From Pseudonocardiaceae bacterium YIM PH 21723 (lineage in GTDB: Bacteria; Actinomycetota; Actinomycetes; Mycobacteriales; Pseudonocardiaceae), in assembly GCA_003600225.1 (NCBI GenBank), contig QZFT01000041.1, forward strand, positions 1 to 64,000: DNA of 64,000 nucleotides. The letters are read 5' to 3'. A program made the translations under genes and the position numbers. Shown piece by piece: positions 26,487-35,277 of the stretch (position 1 is its first letter; the number at the start of each line of letters is the position of its first letter). The notes below the pieces were generated by a model. The model did no database searches. It had not been told where the DNA came from and saw nothing but the letters and a program-made list of their open reading frames with translations.

Positions 26487-26640
26487 CCGCTCACCGTACG
26501 GACCGGGCAGCCGATCACGCCACGCCTGCTGACCAGCTGTTTCAAGCGGGAGTCAAGATGTACGGCAGGCATCACTAGGCATGATCTGGTGGTGTGCTGA
26601 TCCGACCTGGGGGCGGATCCGCACCGAACCTGGGGAAAGG

Positions 26641-26679
26641 AAGGTCCGCACCCGAATCCCCCCTTCGGATGCGGACCTT
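26641..26679. terminator. Terminator after the HD-domain gene
   Basis: Inverted repeat with arm AAGGTCCGCACCCGA pairing with TCGGATGCGGACCTT, one mismatch, loop of about nine bases. It lies 18 bp beyond the stop of the HD gene (minus strand, ends 26697) and about 155 bp upstream of the SARP start, so it separates the two units. Confidence 0.75.
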
Positions 26680-26696
26680 CCGGCCCCGCTGCCTCG

Positions 26697-27278
26697 CTAC
26701 CGTTCCCGCCAGGCCAGCGTGGACGTGGTCAGGGCCGCCTCGGCGACCCGCTTGGCCGTCAGCGTCGACAACCCGGCCAGCGATGAATCGATCCAGGGCT
26801 GCACGCCGACGTAGCCGACGGACCGGTACTCTAAAGCCTGCAACAGGCACTCGAGCTTGTCGGCGTCCTTGGCACAGCAGGCTTCCAGGGTCTGCCGGTC
26901 CTCGTACTCGTCCACCGCGTCCCGCACGCAGCAGGCCGACGCCTCCGGCATCCGCGCCACCTGGTCCGCCGTGATCCTCCGGTTGTCCGGCCGGTCCAGA
27001 TACGGCTGGGAGGTGTGCGGCAGATCGCCGACCCTGGTCTCCTGGGAGTCGTGCCAGATGGCCAGGTAGGCGGCTCGCGCCGGGTCACCGCCCTCCTCGG
27101 CGGCGATCAGTCCGGCGAGCTGGGCGACGCGCAGGCTGTGCTCGGCGACGGATTCGGGGTCCCGCACCCCGGCATGCCACCAGCCGGCACGGCGCAGCCG
27201 CTTGAGCACGCCTAATTCAAAAGCGAACTGGGCAATTCCTACCGCACTTTCCTGGAAGGCTTCCGGTGTTTCAGTCAC
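26697..27278 (-). CDS. HD-domain hydrolase, YfbR/HDDC2-like
   Basis: 193 residues of the HD_3 group (5'-deoxynucleotidase YfbR-like). Metal-binding residues are visible: H in ESVAEHSLRVAQLA, the HD pair in IWHDSQETRVGDLP, and a late Asp in AKDADKLECLLQA. Relatives dephosphorylate deoxynucleoside 5'-monophosphates. Several cysteines (ACC, EACC) are unusual additions. It lies 16 bp downstream of the HTH regulator and should be cotranscribed with it. Confidence 0.87.
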   Translation of the reverse strand: MTETPEAFQESAVGIAQFAFELGVLKRLRRAGWWHAGVRDPESVAEHSLRVAQLAGLIAAEEGGDPARAAYLAIWHDSQETRVGDLPHTSQPYLDRPDNRRITADQVARMPEASACCVRDAVDEYEDRQTLEACCAKDADKLECLLQALEYRSVGYVGVQPWIDSSLAGLSTLTAKRVAEAALTTSTLAWRER

Positions 27279-27294
27279 GGCTGGGTCTCCCCCA

Positions 27295-28374
27295 TCATCG
27301 GTGAGCGCTGCGGACTGCTTTCTCGGTTTTGATCAATTCCTGCCTCGCCCGAGGGGTCAGATTCGGGTCTGTGGCAGTCTGCTCGATCCTCTGCCGAACG
27401 CGAGCCAGCGCGGCCGGGCGTCGATCAATTACACCTGGCCGGGCGGCCACCAGGGACCACAATGTATGGATATTCATGTCCGCTTGCTCTGAGTCCGGTC
27501 GCAGGGAATTCACCAGGTGGTCGAATAAACGGGCCCCTGACCAGCAACGGGGTTCGGTTCGCAGCATGAAATCGTCATCCGCGGCGACGTCCGACAACTC
27601 TCCCACCCAGTAGGACCAGTAGTTCAGATTCGCCAGATTCTGTCGCTCGGTGAGCAGTCCGGAACCGATGAACGCGCGTAACGCGTCCGGCTCCCCGTTG
27701 CGGGCCAGTGACACCGCGGAGGACCGCACCGCCGCCCACTGGGAGACCGTCTCCCAGCGCCGCATCGACCCCATCGCGTGCCGGCGTTCGGCGACCAGCC
27801 ACTCGGCGGACGGCGTCCGGTCGTCGAAGCCGAGCAGGTAGATCGCCTGTCTTCGCATCAGCCCGTGCTCCGGCTTGCGGTACGCGTCGGCGATCACCAG
27901 CAGGTGGTCGAAGAACCGTCGCCGCTCGTCGGCGCCCAGCAGCGGCCGGTCCGAGGTCGGTCCGCGGCGCGGCGGCGGCAACTGGGCCAGCTGCCCGGGT
28001 GCGACCCCGGTGAACGGCCAGGTGATCAGGGTTGTCAGCTCGCGGCGGTGCACGCCGGCGGCCAGTGGATGGTCCTCGGCCGGGATGACCCGGCCGCCGG
28101 CCTCGATCCCGTCGCACAGGATCAGGTCGGCGTCGATGGCCTGGTGCAGCACGGCGAACAACGCGGGTGGCACGCCCAGCGCGGCCAGCTGGATGCTCAT
28201 CCGGGACAGGTCGCCGGCCCGCAGCGCCATCAGCGGACGCCGGCCGCTCTCCCAGCCCTGCACGGTGGCGACGTCCATGCCGAGCTTCTCCGCCAGCTCG
28301 ACCTGGGTCAGTCCGATTGATTGCCGAAAGATTTTGAACAGATAGCCGGATACCACCCCACGGCATCCAGGCAT
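27295..28374 (-). CDS. XRE-type helix-turn-helix regulator with large C-terminal domain
   Basis: 359 residues from ATG 28374 (GGGGA upstream). The HTH covers about residues 12-50: LFKIFRQSIGLTQVELAEKLG then MDVATVQGWESGRRPL. The remaining 300 residues are helical, without a domain I can name, and may sense a ligand, as in other actinobacterial HTH proteins of this size. Reading back to 28539 adds a stretch without similarity and is doubtful. It is divergent from the 58-aa gene at 28584 with about 210 bp between. Confidence 0.85.
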   Translation of the reverse strand: MPGCRGVVSGYLFKIFRQSIGLTQVELAEKLGMDVATVQGWESGRRPLMALRAGDLSRMSIQLAALGVPPALFAVLHQAIDADLILCDGIEAGGRVIPAEDHPLAAGVHRRELTTLITWPFTGVAPGQLAQLPPPRRGPTSDRPLLGADERRRFFDHLLVIADAYRKPEHGLMRRQAIYLLGFDDRTPSAEWLVAERRHAMGSMRRWETVSQWAAVRSSAVSLARNGEPDALRAFIGSGLLTERQNLANLNYWSYWVGELSDVAADDDFMLRTEPRCWSGARLFDHLVNSLRPDSEQADMNIHTLWSLVAARPGVIDRRPAALARVRQRIEQTATDPNLTPRARQELIKTEKAVRSAHR

Positions 28375-28583
28375 ACGCTTCCCCGCACGCCAGAGGCGCT
28401 TACTGCCGTTCACCCTCCACCCCGCCATCAGGTAACCCGTACTGCCGGTCAGTCCCTTTCCGGTATGGATAACGCTAGTTTTCACCCTGAGGTCATAGCT
28501 GACAACTGTGTGTGAACGATTGGAATGCGATCTACCCAAACGCGAGATGCCCCAACGGGAGATACACAGGGAAAGGAACGGCG

Positions 28584-28760
28584 ATGGCTCGCTGGATTGT
28601 GGCGTCGCTCTCCGACGGAGGCACCCACAAGGCCGAACTGACCAAGGACGGATTAGCGAAGTCAGAATGCGACGGTGACAGTTTCCGCCCCTTGGCCGTA
28701 TTGCCTGGAAACCCGGCGGATCCAGCGCAAACCTGCCCGAGGTGCAACGAACAACACTGA
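28584..28760 (+). CDS. Small protein with CPRC motif, function unknown
   Basis: 58 residues starting at ATG 28584 with AAGGA six bases upstream. It begins MARWIVASLSDGGTHKAEL and has a Cys in KSECDGDSFRPL, then CPRC near the C-terminus. The Cys spacing could bind zinc. It is divergent from the HTH regulator and convergent with the GGDEF-EAL gene, whose stop is 16 bp away. I do not know the family. Confidence 0.65.
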   Translation: MARWIVASLSDGGTHKAELTKDGLAKSECDGDSFRPLAVLPGNPADPAQTCPRCNEQH

Positions 28761-28776
28761 GAAATCTGGGGCGATT

Positions 28777-30975
28777 TCAGCTGCTCACTTCGGCACCGAG
28801 GGCACTCCAGGCAGCGATGCCCCCCGGTGCATCCAGTTCGGTCAGCGTGCGTGGCCGCGGCGCGAAGACCGTCCCGAGACCGGCATCGGCGCCCGCCCGG
28901 CGCCACCAGGCCAGCTGCTGGGGTGAGTCCAGTCCATCCACGATCACCGTGCCGCCCGCCAGGTGGCTGACGGTGACCAGCTCCCGCAGCACCCGTTCGG
29001 TGAGGTGCGAGTGTCCGCCCGGCTGGGTCCCTCGCCGGGTCAGTCGCTGGGACACTCGTACCGCACTGGCGGGCATGCTCTCCAGGAACGCGAGGTCGGC
29101 CCAGGCATTGCCGTAGTCGTTGACCACGGTGCCGAAGCCGTTCTCCGCGAGCACGGTGATGTTGTCCATCGCCTGACCGTCCACATCGTGCAGCGTGGAC
29201 GCCGGGAAGCCCAGGTTCAGCAGTTCCGGGCGCAGGCCCATGTCCCCGGCCACCTGCAGCACGATGGCCACCAGGTCCGGGTCCATCGCCTGGTCCCAGG
29301 TGAGTCCGATGGTGGTCGGCAGCTGGACGTCCTTGCGCCGCTGCCACCAGCACATCTGCTCCACCGCGGACCGCAGCAGCCAGTACCCCATCGGCATCAT
29401 CAGGCCGGTCATGCTGGCCAGCCGCACACAGTCCTCATGGGACAGTGCGCCGAGTTCGGAGTGGTTCCAGCGCAGCAAGGCCTCCAGTGCGCCGATCCTG
29501 CCGTCGGTCAGCGAGATCACCGGCCGGAAGGTCAGCTGCATCTCGCCGGATTCCCAGGCACCGGGCATGACGGCCGCGAGGGCCATCTGCTCCTGGTCCC
29601 GGCCCGCCTGCTGCGGGTGGTAGACCTGCCACTGCCTGCGGCCACCGGACTGCGCCCGGCGCAGGGTGAGGTCGGCCGCGGTGAGCAGGTCATCCGGGGA
29701 CATGTCCCGCGACGGGTTGTGCACCACGCCGATGCTGGCGCTGGCGGCGACGCCGTGACCGCCGATGTAGATCGGCTCGGCCAGCTCCTGGTTGATCATG
29801 TCGATGGTGGCGGGCACGGTCGGGCTGGTCCGCTGGTGCTCGACCAGGATCGCCAGCTCGTCGGTGCCCAGCCGGGCGATCATCGCCCGTTCCCGGGCGA
29901 ACCGTTCGGTCAGCCGCTCGCCGATGCTCTTCAGCAGCCGGTCGCCGACCTGCCTGCCGAGGCCGTCGGCGATCACCGGGAAGTCGTCGAGGTCCAGGTG
30001 GTAGAGCGTGAGCTCCTCCGCCGGATCCCCCTGGCGCAGCACGGTTTCCAGCTGCGTGGTGAAGAACTGCCGGTTGGGCAGCCCGGTCACGACGTCGTAC
30101 AGCAGCTGCTGGTGCAGCTGGCCGCCGAGCAACGCGAGTTCGGTGTCGTCGTCGATGATCGCGACGTAGTGGCTGGGGTTGCCGACGCTGTCCCGGAGCA
30201 GACTCATGGCCAGCGAGACGGTGACCGGCTCGCCACCGGTGCGCAGCAGCCGGGTGCGCAGCTTGATCCGGTCGTTCAGCCCGTCGTACAGGGTGCGGTA
30301 GGCGTCGGTGATCGCGGTCGCCTCGGCCGGGTGCACCAGCTCGATGAAGGTCTGCGGGGTCATGCCACCCGCGGCGCGGTCCAGGATCCGGCCGAGCGCC
30401 GGGTTCGCCCTGGCCACCCTGCCGTCCAGGTCGATGATGGCGAATCCGCTGGCCGAGCAGGTGAAGATCTGCTCGAACCGGGCTTCGCTGACCGCGAGGT
30501 TGCGTTGCAGATCGGTGGTCGCGGCCAGCGCGGCGCGACTCAGATTCTCCTGCTGGTCCATCACGTCACGGCGGATCGCCTCGGTGTATCCGGCGGCGAG
30601 GCCGGCCATCAGGGTGGTGATCCGGTCGGCGAGACCGTCCTCACCGCGCAGTTCGGCCTGCCGGGGCAGCGACTTGCCCAGCACTTCCAGGGTCACCTGG
30701 AGGCTGGTCGGCCCGGTGCACTTGAGCTCGACCAGTGCGGCGCCGACGGTGCCGGCGAGTTCCAGGTTCACCTGCTCGTCGGACAGGGCGGTGTACAGCC
30801 GGTCCACCAGGTCGATCAAGCAGGACTTGATCTCCGGCGGTGCGAGCGGGATGTAGGCGGTTCCGCTGAGCAGATACGCCCACTTCCGAGCGAGCAGCTG
30901 TCTCGCCTTGACGTGATTCGCGGACGACGTCGAGGTGGACCCGGACTTGATGAAATCTGGGAGGGATGCGTTCAT
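28777..30975 (-). CDS. PAS-GGDEF-EAL protein with degenerate active sites
   Basis: 732 residues. Order: N-terminal helical region (1-150), PAS-like sensor (about 160-285, FEQIFTCSASGFAIIDLDGRV), GGDEF domain (about 290-450) and EAL domain (about 470-720). The GGDEF active site is GTDEL near 372, so one of the catalytic glycines is lost. In the EAL domain EALLRW is kept near 496, but the metal and catalytic residues elsewhere are replaced: NDYGNAW instead of DDFGxG, and no ELTE or KID motif. It probably neither makes nor breaks c-di-GMP efficiently and may act as a receptor or scaffold. There are no membrane segments, so it is cytoplasmic. Streptomyces uses c-di-GMP to control development. Confidence 0.9.
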   Translation of the reverse strand: MNASLPDFIKSGSTSTSSANHVKARQLLARKWAYLLSGTAYIPLAPPEIKSCLIDLVDRLYTALSDEQVNLELAGTVGAALVELKCTGPTSLQVTLEVLGKSLPRQAELRGEDGLADRITTLMAGLAAGYTEAIRRDVMDQQENLSRAALAATTDLQRNLAVSEARFEQIFTCSASGFAIIDLDGRVARANPALGRILDRAAGGMTPQTFIELVHPAEATAITDAYRTLYDGLNDRIKLRTRLLRTGGEPVTVSLAMSLLRDSVGNPSHYVAIIDDDTELALLGGQLHQQLLYDVVTGLPNRQFFTTQLETVLRQGDPAEELTLYHLDLDDFPVIADGLGRQVGDRLLKSIGERLTERFARERAMIARLGTDELAILVEHQRTSPTVPATIDMINQELAEPIYIGGHGVAASASIGVVHNPSRDMSPDDLLTAADLTLRRAQSGGRRQWQVYHPQQAGRDQEQMALAAVMPGAWESGEMQLTFRPVISLTDGRIGALEALLRWNHSELGALSHEDCVRLASMTGLMMPMGYWLLRSAVEQMCWWQRRKDVQLPTTIGLTWDQAMDPDLVAIVLQVAGDMGLRPELLNLGFPASTLHDVDGQAMDNITVLAENGFGTVVNDYGNAWADLAFLESMPASAVRVSQRLTRRGTQPGGHSHLTERVLRELVTVSHLAGGTVIVDGLDSPQQLAWWRRAGADAGLGTVFAPRPRTLTELDAPGGIAAWSALGAEVSS

Positions 30976-31215
30976 GGCTCCAGATCAGGGTCGCATTCGG
31001 CTTTGCCAGCGGCGAATAGTACCCGTTGGGCTGATGTTCGAACCAGTTTCCATCGCGTAATCAACCGTAATTCGCACGCTGAACTGCGAAAATCGCGATG
31101 TCCTCGGGGAATGCAAGCGTGATACCCGTATCGGGTTAACCTACCGGCTCACTGGAAATTGACACTTCCACTGTAAACGTACACACGGCGGGTGGAATTC
31201 CCACCGGTCGGGGCT
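30976..31215. other. Intergenic region upstream of the GGDEF-EAL gene
   Basis: 240 bp without a gene, moderately AT-rich next to the start codon at 30975. It should hold the promoter of the minus-strand signalling gene. I see no distinctive operator. Confidence 0.3.
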
Positions 31216-31656
31216 GGGTCTGACTTGTTGCCGAAAGAGGGCTTTGGAGGGGGAGACGGGTTCGGGGCGTGGGTCTTTCCTGCCTTCGCGTTGGGTGGGG
31301 GCACGCCTGCCTGGGTGGTCGGGGCCGCTGCGCGGGGCTTTTCAAGATCGTGGGCGGATTTGTCTCATCTAACGCGACAAATCCGCCCATGATCTTGAAG
31401 AATCCGGTCGACACGGTGCCGAAACAGCGCGACACGCCGCGTTCTCCCACGATGTGGATGTCCACAGTGGACGGTTATCGAGTAAGGGGCACCCTCACTG
31501 CACTCAACGCAGCGTGGGTGCCCCTTACTGCATGAGCCCACACAGCGACGCCGAAAAGCCAGACCGGCGTGCCCCCACCCGACAGCCCGGCCGGAAAGAC
31601 GCCCCCACCCACCCATCTCCCCCTCCAAAGCCGCTTTCCCCAACAAGCCAGAACCA
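31216..31656. repeat. Composite palindromic element, copy D (forward)
   Basis: About 440 bp in a divergent gap, so here it is not at gene ends. The arms are as in copy A. First internal palindrome: AAGATCGTGGGCGGATTTGT type (about 31345-31398). Then come the CGACACGGTGCCG spacer and a perfect GTCCACAGTGGAC (31460-31472). The second internal palindrome is a different module, arm AGTAAGGGGCACCC (about 31482-31531), which also occurs alone at 39497-39580. Confidence 0.85.
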
Positions 31657-31731
31657 GCCATAGACATCGCCTATACCCACCACTGCAATTCCGTCTTTGA
31701 TTCCCTTTGATTCCCGACCTACCGTGAATAC

Positions 31732-32433
31732 ATGAACGAATTCACCGGAAAACGAGCAGTGGTCACCGGGGGCACCCGCGGAATCGGAGCGGCCATCGCC
31801 CAACGCCTCCGGGAGGAAGGCGCCGAGGTCCTGATCACCGCCAGATCCGGCGCCGACGAACCCGATTTCATCCGCGCCGACGTGCGAACCCGGGAGGGCA
31901 TCGAGGCGATCGCCGCAGCGGCGGGCGAGGTGGACATCCTCGTGCACAACGCCGGTGGAGCCGCGCCGTACGACAGCGCCTCGGCCATCCCCGACGAGGT
32001 CTGGCAGGACGCCCTGGACCTGAACTACCTGGCCTCGGTGCGACTGAATGCCCTGCTGGTACCCGGTATGCAGAACCGTGGCGACGGCCGGATCGTGCAC
32101 ATCTCCTCGGCCGCGACGCTGACCCCGATGGGGCCGTTCCTGCATTACACGGCGGCGAAGGCGGCACTGGAGAACTACAGCCGCGGGCTGGCGCTGGAAC
32201 TGGCGCCGGCCGGGATCCGGGTCAACACCGTGTCCCCGGGCCGGACCGCCACTCCCGGCGGCGAGGAGACGCGGAAGCAGTGGGCCGAGGACACACTCCC
32301 CGGGGTGCCACTGGGCCGCGACGGTCTGCCGGGCGATATCGCCGACGCCGTGTTATTTCTGGTGTCGGATCGGGCGAGTTGGCTCACCGGAAGAAATCTG
32401 ATCGTTGATGGCGGCGAATTTCCCATCGGCTGA
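31732..32433 (+). CDS. Short-chain dehydrogenase/reductase (SDR) 1
   Basis: 233 residues, classical SDR. NAD(P) motif VVTGGTRGIGAAIA, NAG motif VHNAGGA, catalytic Ser in HISSAATLT, YxxxK as YTAAK, and C-terminal ASWLTGRNLIVDGGEF. It oxidises or reduces an unknown alcohol or ketone. It is followed 19 bp later by a second SDR in the same direction, so both are probably one operon. Confidence 0.93.
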   Translation: MNEFTGKRAVVTGGTRGIGAAIAQRLREEGAEVLITARSGADEPDFIRADVRTREGIEAIAAAAGEVDILVHNAGGAAPYDSASAIPDEVWQDALDLNYLASVRLNALLVPGMQNRGDGRIVHISSAATLTPMGPFLHYTAAKAALENYSRGLALELAPAGIRVNTVSPGRTATPGGEETRKQWAEDTLPGVPLGRDGLPGDIADAVLFLVSDRASWLTGRNLIVDGGEFPIG

Positions 32434-32452
32434 GAAAAGAAAAGGAATGGAC

Positions 32453-33166
32453 ATGGAATTGCAGGGAAAGACCGCACTGGTCACCGGCGGCACCTCGGGC
32501 ATCGGCCTGGCGGCCGCCCGGTTGCTGGCCCGGGCGGGAGCCGAGGTCGTCATCACCGGCCGGGACATCGAGCGCGGCAAGGCCGCCGAGGAGAACGGGA
32601 TCCGCTTCATCCAGGCCGACATGGCCGACCTGGACGCGGTCGCCGACCTGGCCCGGCAGAGCGGACCGGTGGACATCCTGGTCAACAACGCGGGCATCTT
32701 CCCCACCGGGCTCACCGTGGAACAGGGTGTGCCGGGCTACGAGCAGATCTTCGACATCAATGTGCGCGGCCCCTATTTCCTGGTCGCCGCGCTCGTGCCG
32801 CACATGCTGGAGAAGCGGGCCGGCAGCATCGTCAACATCATCTCGCTCGGCGCCTTCAAGGGTGTCCCCGGAACCTCGGTCTACAGCGCGTCCAAGGCAG
32901 CACTGGACTCGCTGACCCGCACCTGGGCGAAGGAGTTCGCCGCCGACGGTGTCCGGGTCAACAGCGTCTCCCCCGGCCCGACGCGCACCGAAGGCGTGCA
33001 GGCCGGATTCGGTGACGCCATCGAGGACATGGCCACGAACATGGGTATCCAGCGGACAGCGGCGCCGGAGGAGATCGCCGAGGCGATCCTGTTCCTGGCC
33101 TCCAACCGGGCCAGCTACCTCACCGGCACCACGCTGCACGTGGACGGCGGTGGAAACGCCTTCTAG
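32453..33166 (+). CDS. Short-chain dehydrogenase/reductase (SDR) 2
   Basis: 237 residues. It starts at ATG 32453, with AAGGA (32442-32446) six bases upstream; the ATG at 32447 abuts that site. Motifs: LVTGGTSGIGLAAA, VNNAGIF, catalytic Ser in NIISLGAF, YSASK, and a C-terminal GTTLHVDGGGNAF. It is similar to the preceding SDR, so the pair may have arisen by duplication. It converges on the LysR gene with a 4-bp overlap. The LysR protein is encoded on the other strand and is a candidate regulator. Confidence 0.93.
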   Translation: MELQGKTALVTGGTSGIGLAAARLLARAGAEVVITGRDIERGKAAEENGIRFIQADMADLDAVADLARQSGPVDILVNNAGIFPTGLTVEQGVPGYEQIFDINVRGPYFLVAALVPHMLEKRAGSIVNIISLGAFKGVPGTSVYSASKAALDSLTRTWAKEFAADGVRVNSVSPGPTRTEGVQAGFGDAIEDMATNMGIQRTAAPEEIAEAILFLASNRASYLTGTTLHVDGGGNAF

Positions 33167-34041
33167 ACGGGGACGGCGGCCCCCTGCCAGGACTCCTGAC
33201 CCAGGAGTTCCAGCAGGGCCGTTTCCGCCGGACCGGCATCGCGACGGAGTACGGCGATGACGGGCTGGGACACGACCGGCGACAGGGAACGCACGAGGTG
33301 CCCGTAACCCTGCGGCACCGTGGAGGCCGGAACCAGCGTGACCCCCAGCCCGTCGGCGGCCCAGCGCACGGCCGTCGCGGTCTGCGAGACCCGGGCGACC
33401 GTGAGCTCACCCCCGGTCAGCACGGCCGACAGGACGGCATCGAGGGCGCTGTCCCGGTCGAACCTGATCCACGGCTCCCCCGCCAGGTCGCCCAGCTGGA
33501 CCCGGTCCTCGGCGAGCAGCCGGTGGCCGGCACCCAGCACCACGACGAACTCCTCCTCGCCGAGGCGGTGGGCGTCGTCCGGTGACTGATGGCACTCCGC
33601 CTTCAGCGCGAGGTCGATCACGCCCCGGCGGCACAGCCGGTCGAGCTCGGCGGCGTTCGGCTCCTCGAAGACGGTGACCTCCAGCAGGGGGAAGCGGCGG
33701 CGCAACGCAGCCAGGGCGCTCGGCAGTTGCCGGGTGCCGAAGCCCAGCTCCGCGGTGACCACCAGCTCGCCTTCCAGGTCCTCGGCGCCGGCCCGCGCGG
33801 TCGCGGTCGCCCGCCGTGCCGCGTTCACCGCCACCTGCGCCTCCCGCAGGAACGCGCGGCCGACCACGGTGGGCACCAGCCCGGTCGGCGTGCGGGCGAA
33901 CAGGGTGACGCCGAGCTCCCGCTCCAACGCGCGGATCTGCTGGGACATCGACGGTTGCGCGACGTGCAGCAGCTCGGCGGCCGCCGTCACCGAACCCTGC
34001 TCGGCGACGGCCAGGGCGTATTCGTACTGGCGAAGGCTCAC
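33163..34041 (-). CDS. LysR family transcriptional regulator
   Basis: 292 residues. The N-terminal HTH is MSLRQYEYALAVAEQGSVTAAAELL with VAQPSMSQQIRALERELG; the effector domain begins near residue 90 (LVVTAELGFG). LysR proteins bind DNA as tetramers and respond to a small molecule. It is convergent with the SDR pair and lies 28 bp downstream of the TetR gene on the same strand. It may be cotranscribed with the TetR unit. The effector is unknown. Confidence 0.93.
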   Translation of the reverse strand: MSLRQYEYALAVAEQGSVTAAAELLHVAQPSMSQQIRALERELGVTLFARTPTGLVPTVVGRAFLREAQVAVNAARRATATARAGAEDLEGELVVTAELGFGTRQLPSALAALRRRFPLLEVTVFEEPNAAELDRLCRRGVIDLALKAECHQSPDDAHRLGEEEFVVVLGAGHRLLAEDRVQLGDLAGEPWIRFDRDSALDAVLSAVLTGGELTVARVSQTATAVRWAADGLGVTLVPASTVPQGYGHLVRSLSPVVSQPVIAVLRRDAGPAETALLELLGQESWQGAAVPV

Positions 34042-34069
34042 CCGGAATGCAACGCCCTGGGCGGCGCGT

Positions 34070-34762
34070 TTACTCCGGTTTCGGCGGAGAGGGGAACCAG
34101 CCCAGGTCGCGGAAGAGCTGGACGCCGTCCCGGGTGATGGTGCGGAAGACCTTGAGCCGGGACAGGCCGACCAGCCGGGCGATCAGCGGGGTGGTGCGGC
34201 TGATCAGCATCCGGGTGGTCGCGCTGTGCGGCGAACGATCGTGGACCCAGTAGAGCACCACGGTCATGTGGTAGAGCCACATCAGCTCCGGCAGCACCTC
34301 GCGCAGTTCACCGTCCACTTTGGCCGTGGACTCGTTCAAAACCGTGGAGTGCAGGGCGATGTGCCGGTTGCGTACCTCGGTGGACTCCACCGAGAACGGG
34401 CTCAGCGGGCTGGCCGGGTCGGCGGCGTTGCGGAAGAACTGCGCGCCGAACGCCCGGTACGGCTCGGCGATGTCCACCCAGGCCAGCAACATCCGGCGCA
34501 TCCGCGTCTCGAAGTCGGTCTCGGTGGCCAGGATCTCGGCGCACGCCGCGAAGTGCAGTTCCTGGATGCGGTCGTAGAACCCCTGGATGAGGTGTTCCTT
34601 GGAGCCGAAGTAGTAGTAGGCGTTGCCCACCGAGAGCCCGGCCTCCGTCGCGATCGCCCGCATCGTGGTCTTGTCGTACCCACGTTCGGCGAACAACCGC
34701 AGTGCGGTGTCCACGATCAACGACCTGGTCTGCTCGCTCTTGGTCAACTTCGACTCCGACAC
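34070..34762 (-). CDS. TetR family transcriptional regulator
   Basis: 230 residues. The HTH is at about 13-60: SLIVDTALRLFAERGYDKTTM, RAIATEAGLSVGNAYYYFGSK. A helical C-terminal domain follows with many aromatic residues, suggesting a hydrophobic ligand. It lies 10 bp downstream of the membrane-protein gene at 34773-35180, so the two form an operon whose promoter region contains the paired palindromes at 35192 and 35228. Autoregulation and control of the divergent SGNH hydrolase are likely (inference). Confidence 0.92.
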   Translation of the reverse strand: MSESKLTKSEQTRSLIVDTALRLFAERGYDKTTMRAIATEAGLSVGNAYYYFGSKEHLIQGFYDRIQELHFAACAEILATETDFETRMRRMLLAWVDIAEPYRAFGAQFFRNAADPASPLSPFSVESTEVRNRHIALHSTVLNESTAKVDGELREVLPELMWLYHMTVVLYWVHDRSPHSATTRMLISRTTPLIARLVGLSRLKVFRTITRDGVQLFRDLGWFPSPPKPE

Positions 34763-34772
34763 ATGATCAACG

Positions 34773-35180
34773 TTAACTGTTCTGACGGGCCCTGGTCAGC
34801 TCCGCCGTGGCGCGCATCTCCTGCAGCATCCGCTCCTCGGCACGCGCCCGGCGCACCCGATTCACCAGGGCGATGTTGACCATGTGGATGGCACCGACGA
34901 CCAGCAGCACGACACCGATCTTGGTGGCCAGTCCCTCGATCACCGCGCGGCCGGTCAGCGGGTCGTCGCCGATCCGCAGGTACAGCGCGATCAGACCGAA
35001 GTTGACCAGGTAGAACCCGATCATCAGCAGCTGGCTCACCGATTCCGCCGAGTTCTCCCGGCCCTCGTAGGCCTCGGCCAGCACCCGGCGTCCGTGCCGG
35101 TGCAGCACCTGGCCGACCCAGAGGGTGATGCCGATGCTGATGGCTAAGTAGAGCAGGTACGCAACGACTGTGAGGTCCAT
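34773..35180 (-). CDS. Small membrane protein, function unknown
   Basis: 135 residues with three predicted helices: one at the N-terminus (VVAYLLYLAISIGITLWVG), one near residue 52 (LLMIGFYLVNFGLIALYL) and one near residue 88 (GVVLLVVGAIHMVNIALV). A charged tail follows. I do not recognise the family. It is first in the operon with the TetR regulator, and its promoter region contains the two palindromes. Confidence 0.75.
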   Translation of the reverse strand: MDLTVVAYLLYLAISIGITLWVGQVLHRHGRRVLAEAYEGRENSAESVSQLLMIGFYLVNFGLIALYLRIGDDPLTGRAVIEGLATKIGVVLLVVGAIHMVNIALVNRVRRARAEERMLQEMRATAELTRARQNS

Positions 35181-35191
35181 GTCCGCTCCTT

Positions 35192-35205
35192 TTGAACGTG
35201 TTCAA
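35192..35205. promoter_or_regulatory. TetR-type operator palindrome 1 (TTGAACGTGTTCAA)
   Basis: Perfect 14-bp palindrome 11 bp upstream of the membrane-protein start codon. A near-identical copy lies at 35228-35241. Confidence 0.8.
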
Positions 35206-35227
35206 TGACTACACGGTAGGCCTGATT

Positions 35228-35241
35228 TTGAACATGTTCAA
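35228..35241. promoter_or_regulatory. TetR-type operator palindrome 2 (TTGAACATGTTCAA)
   Basis: Perfect 14-bp palindrome, centre-to-centre distance 36 bp from palindrome 1. It is placed so that a repressor bound at both sites would cover the divergent promoters of the membrane-protein/TetR operon and of the SGNH hydrolase gene. Confidence 0.8.
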
Positions 35242-35277
35242 CGTCTCGTGGGACACAGCATCTGTTTGACTGGACAC

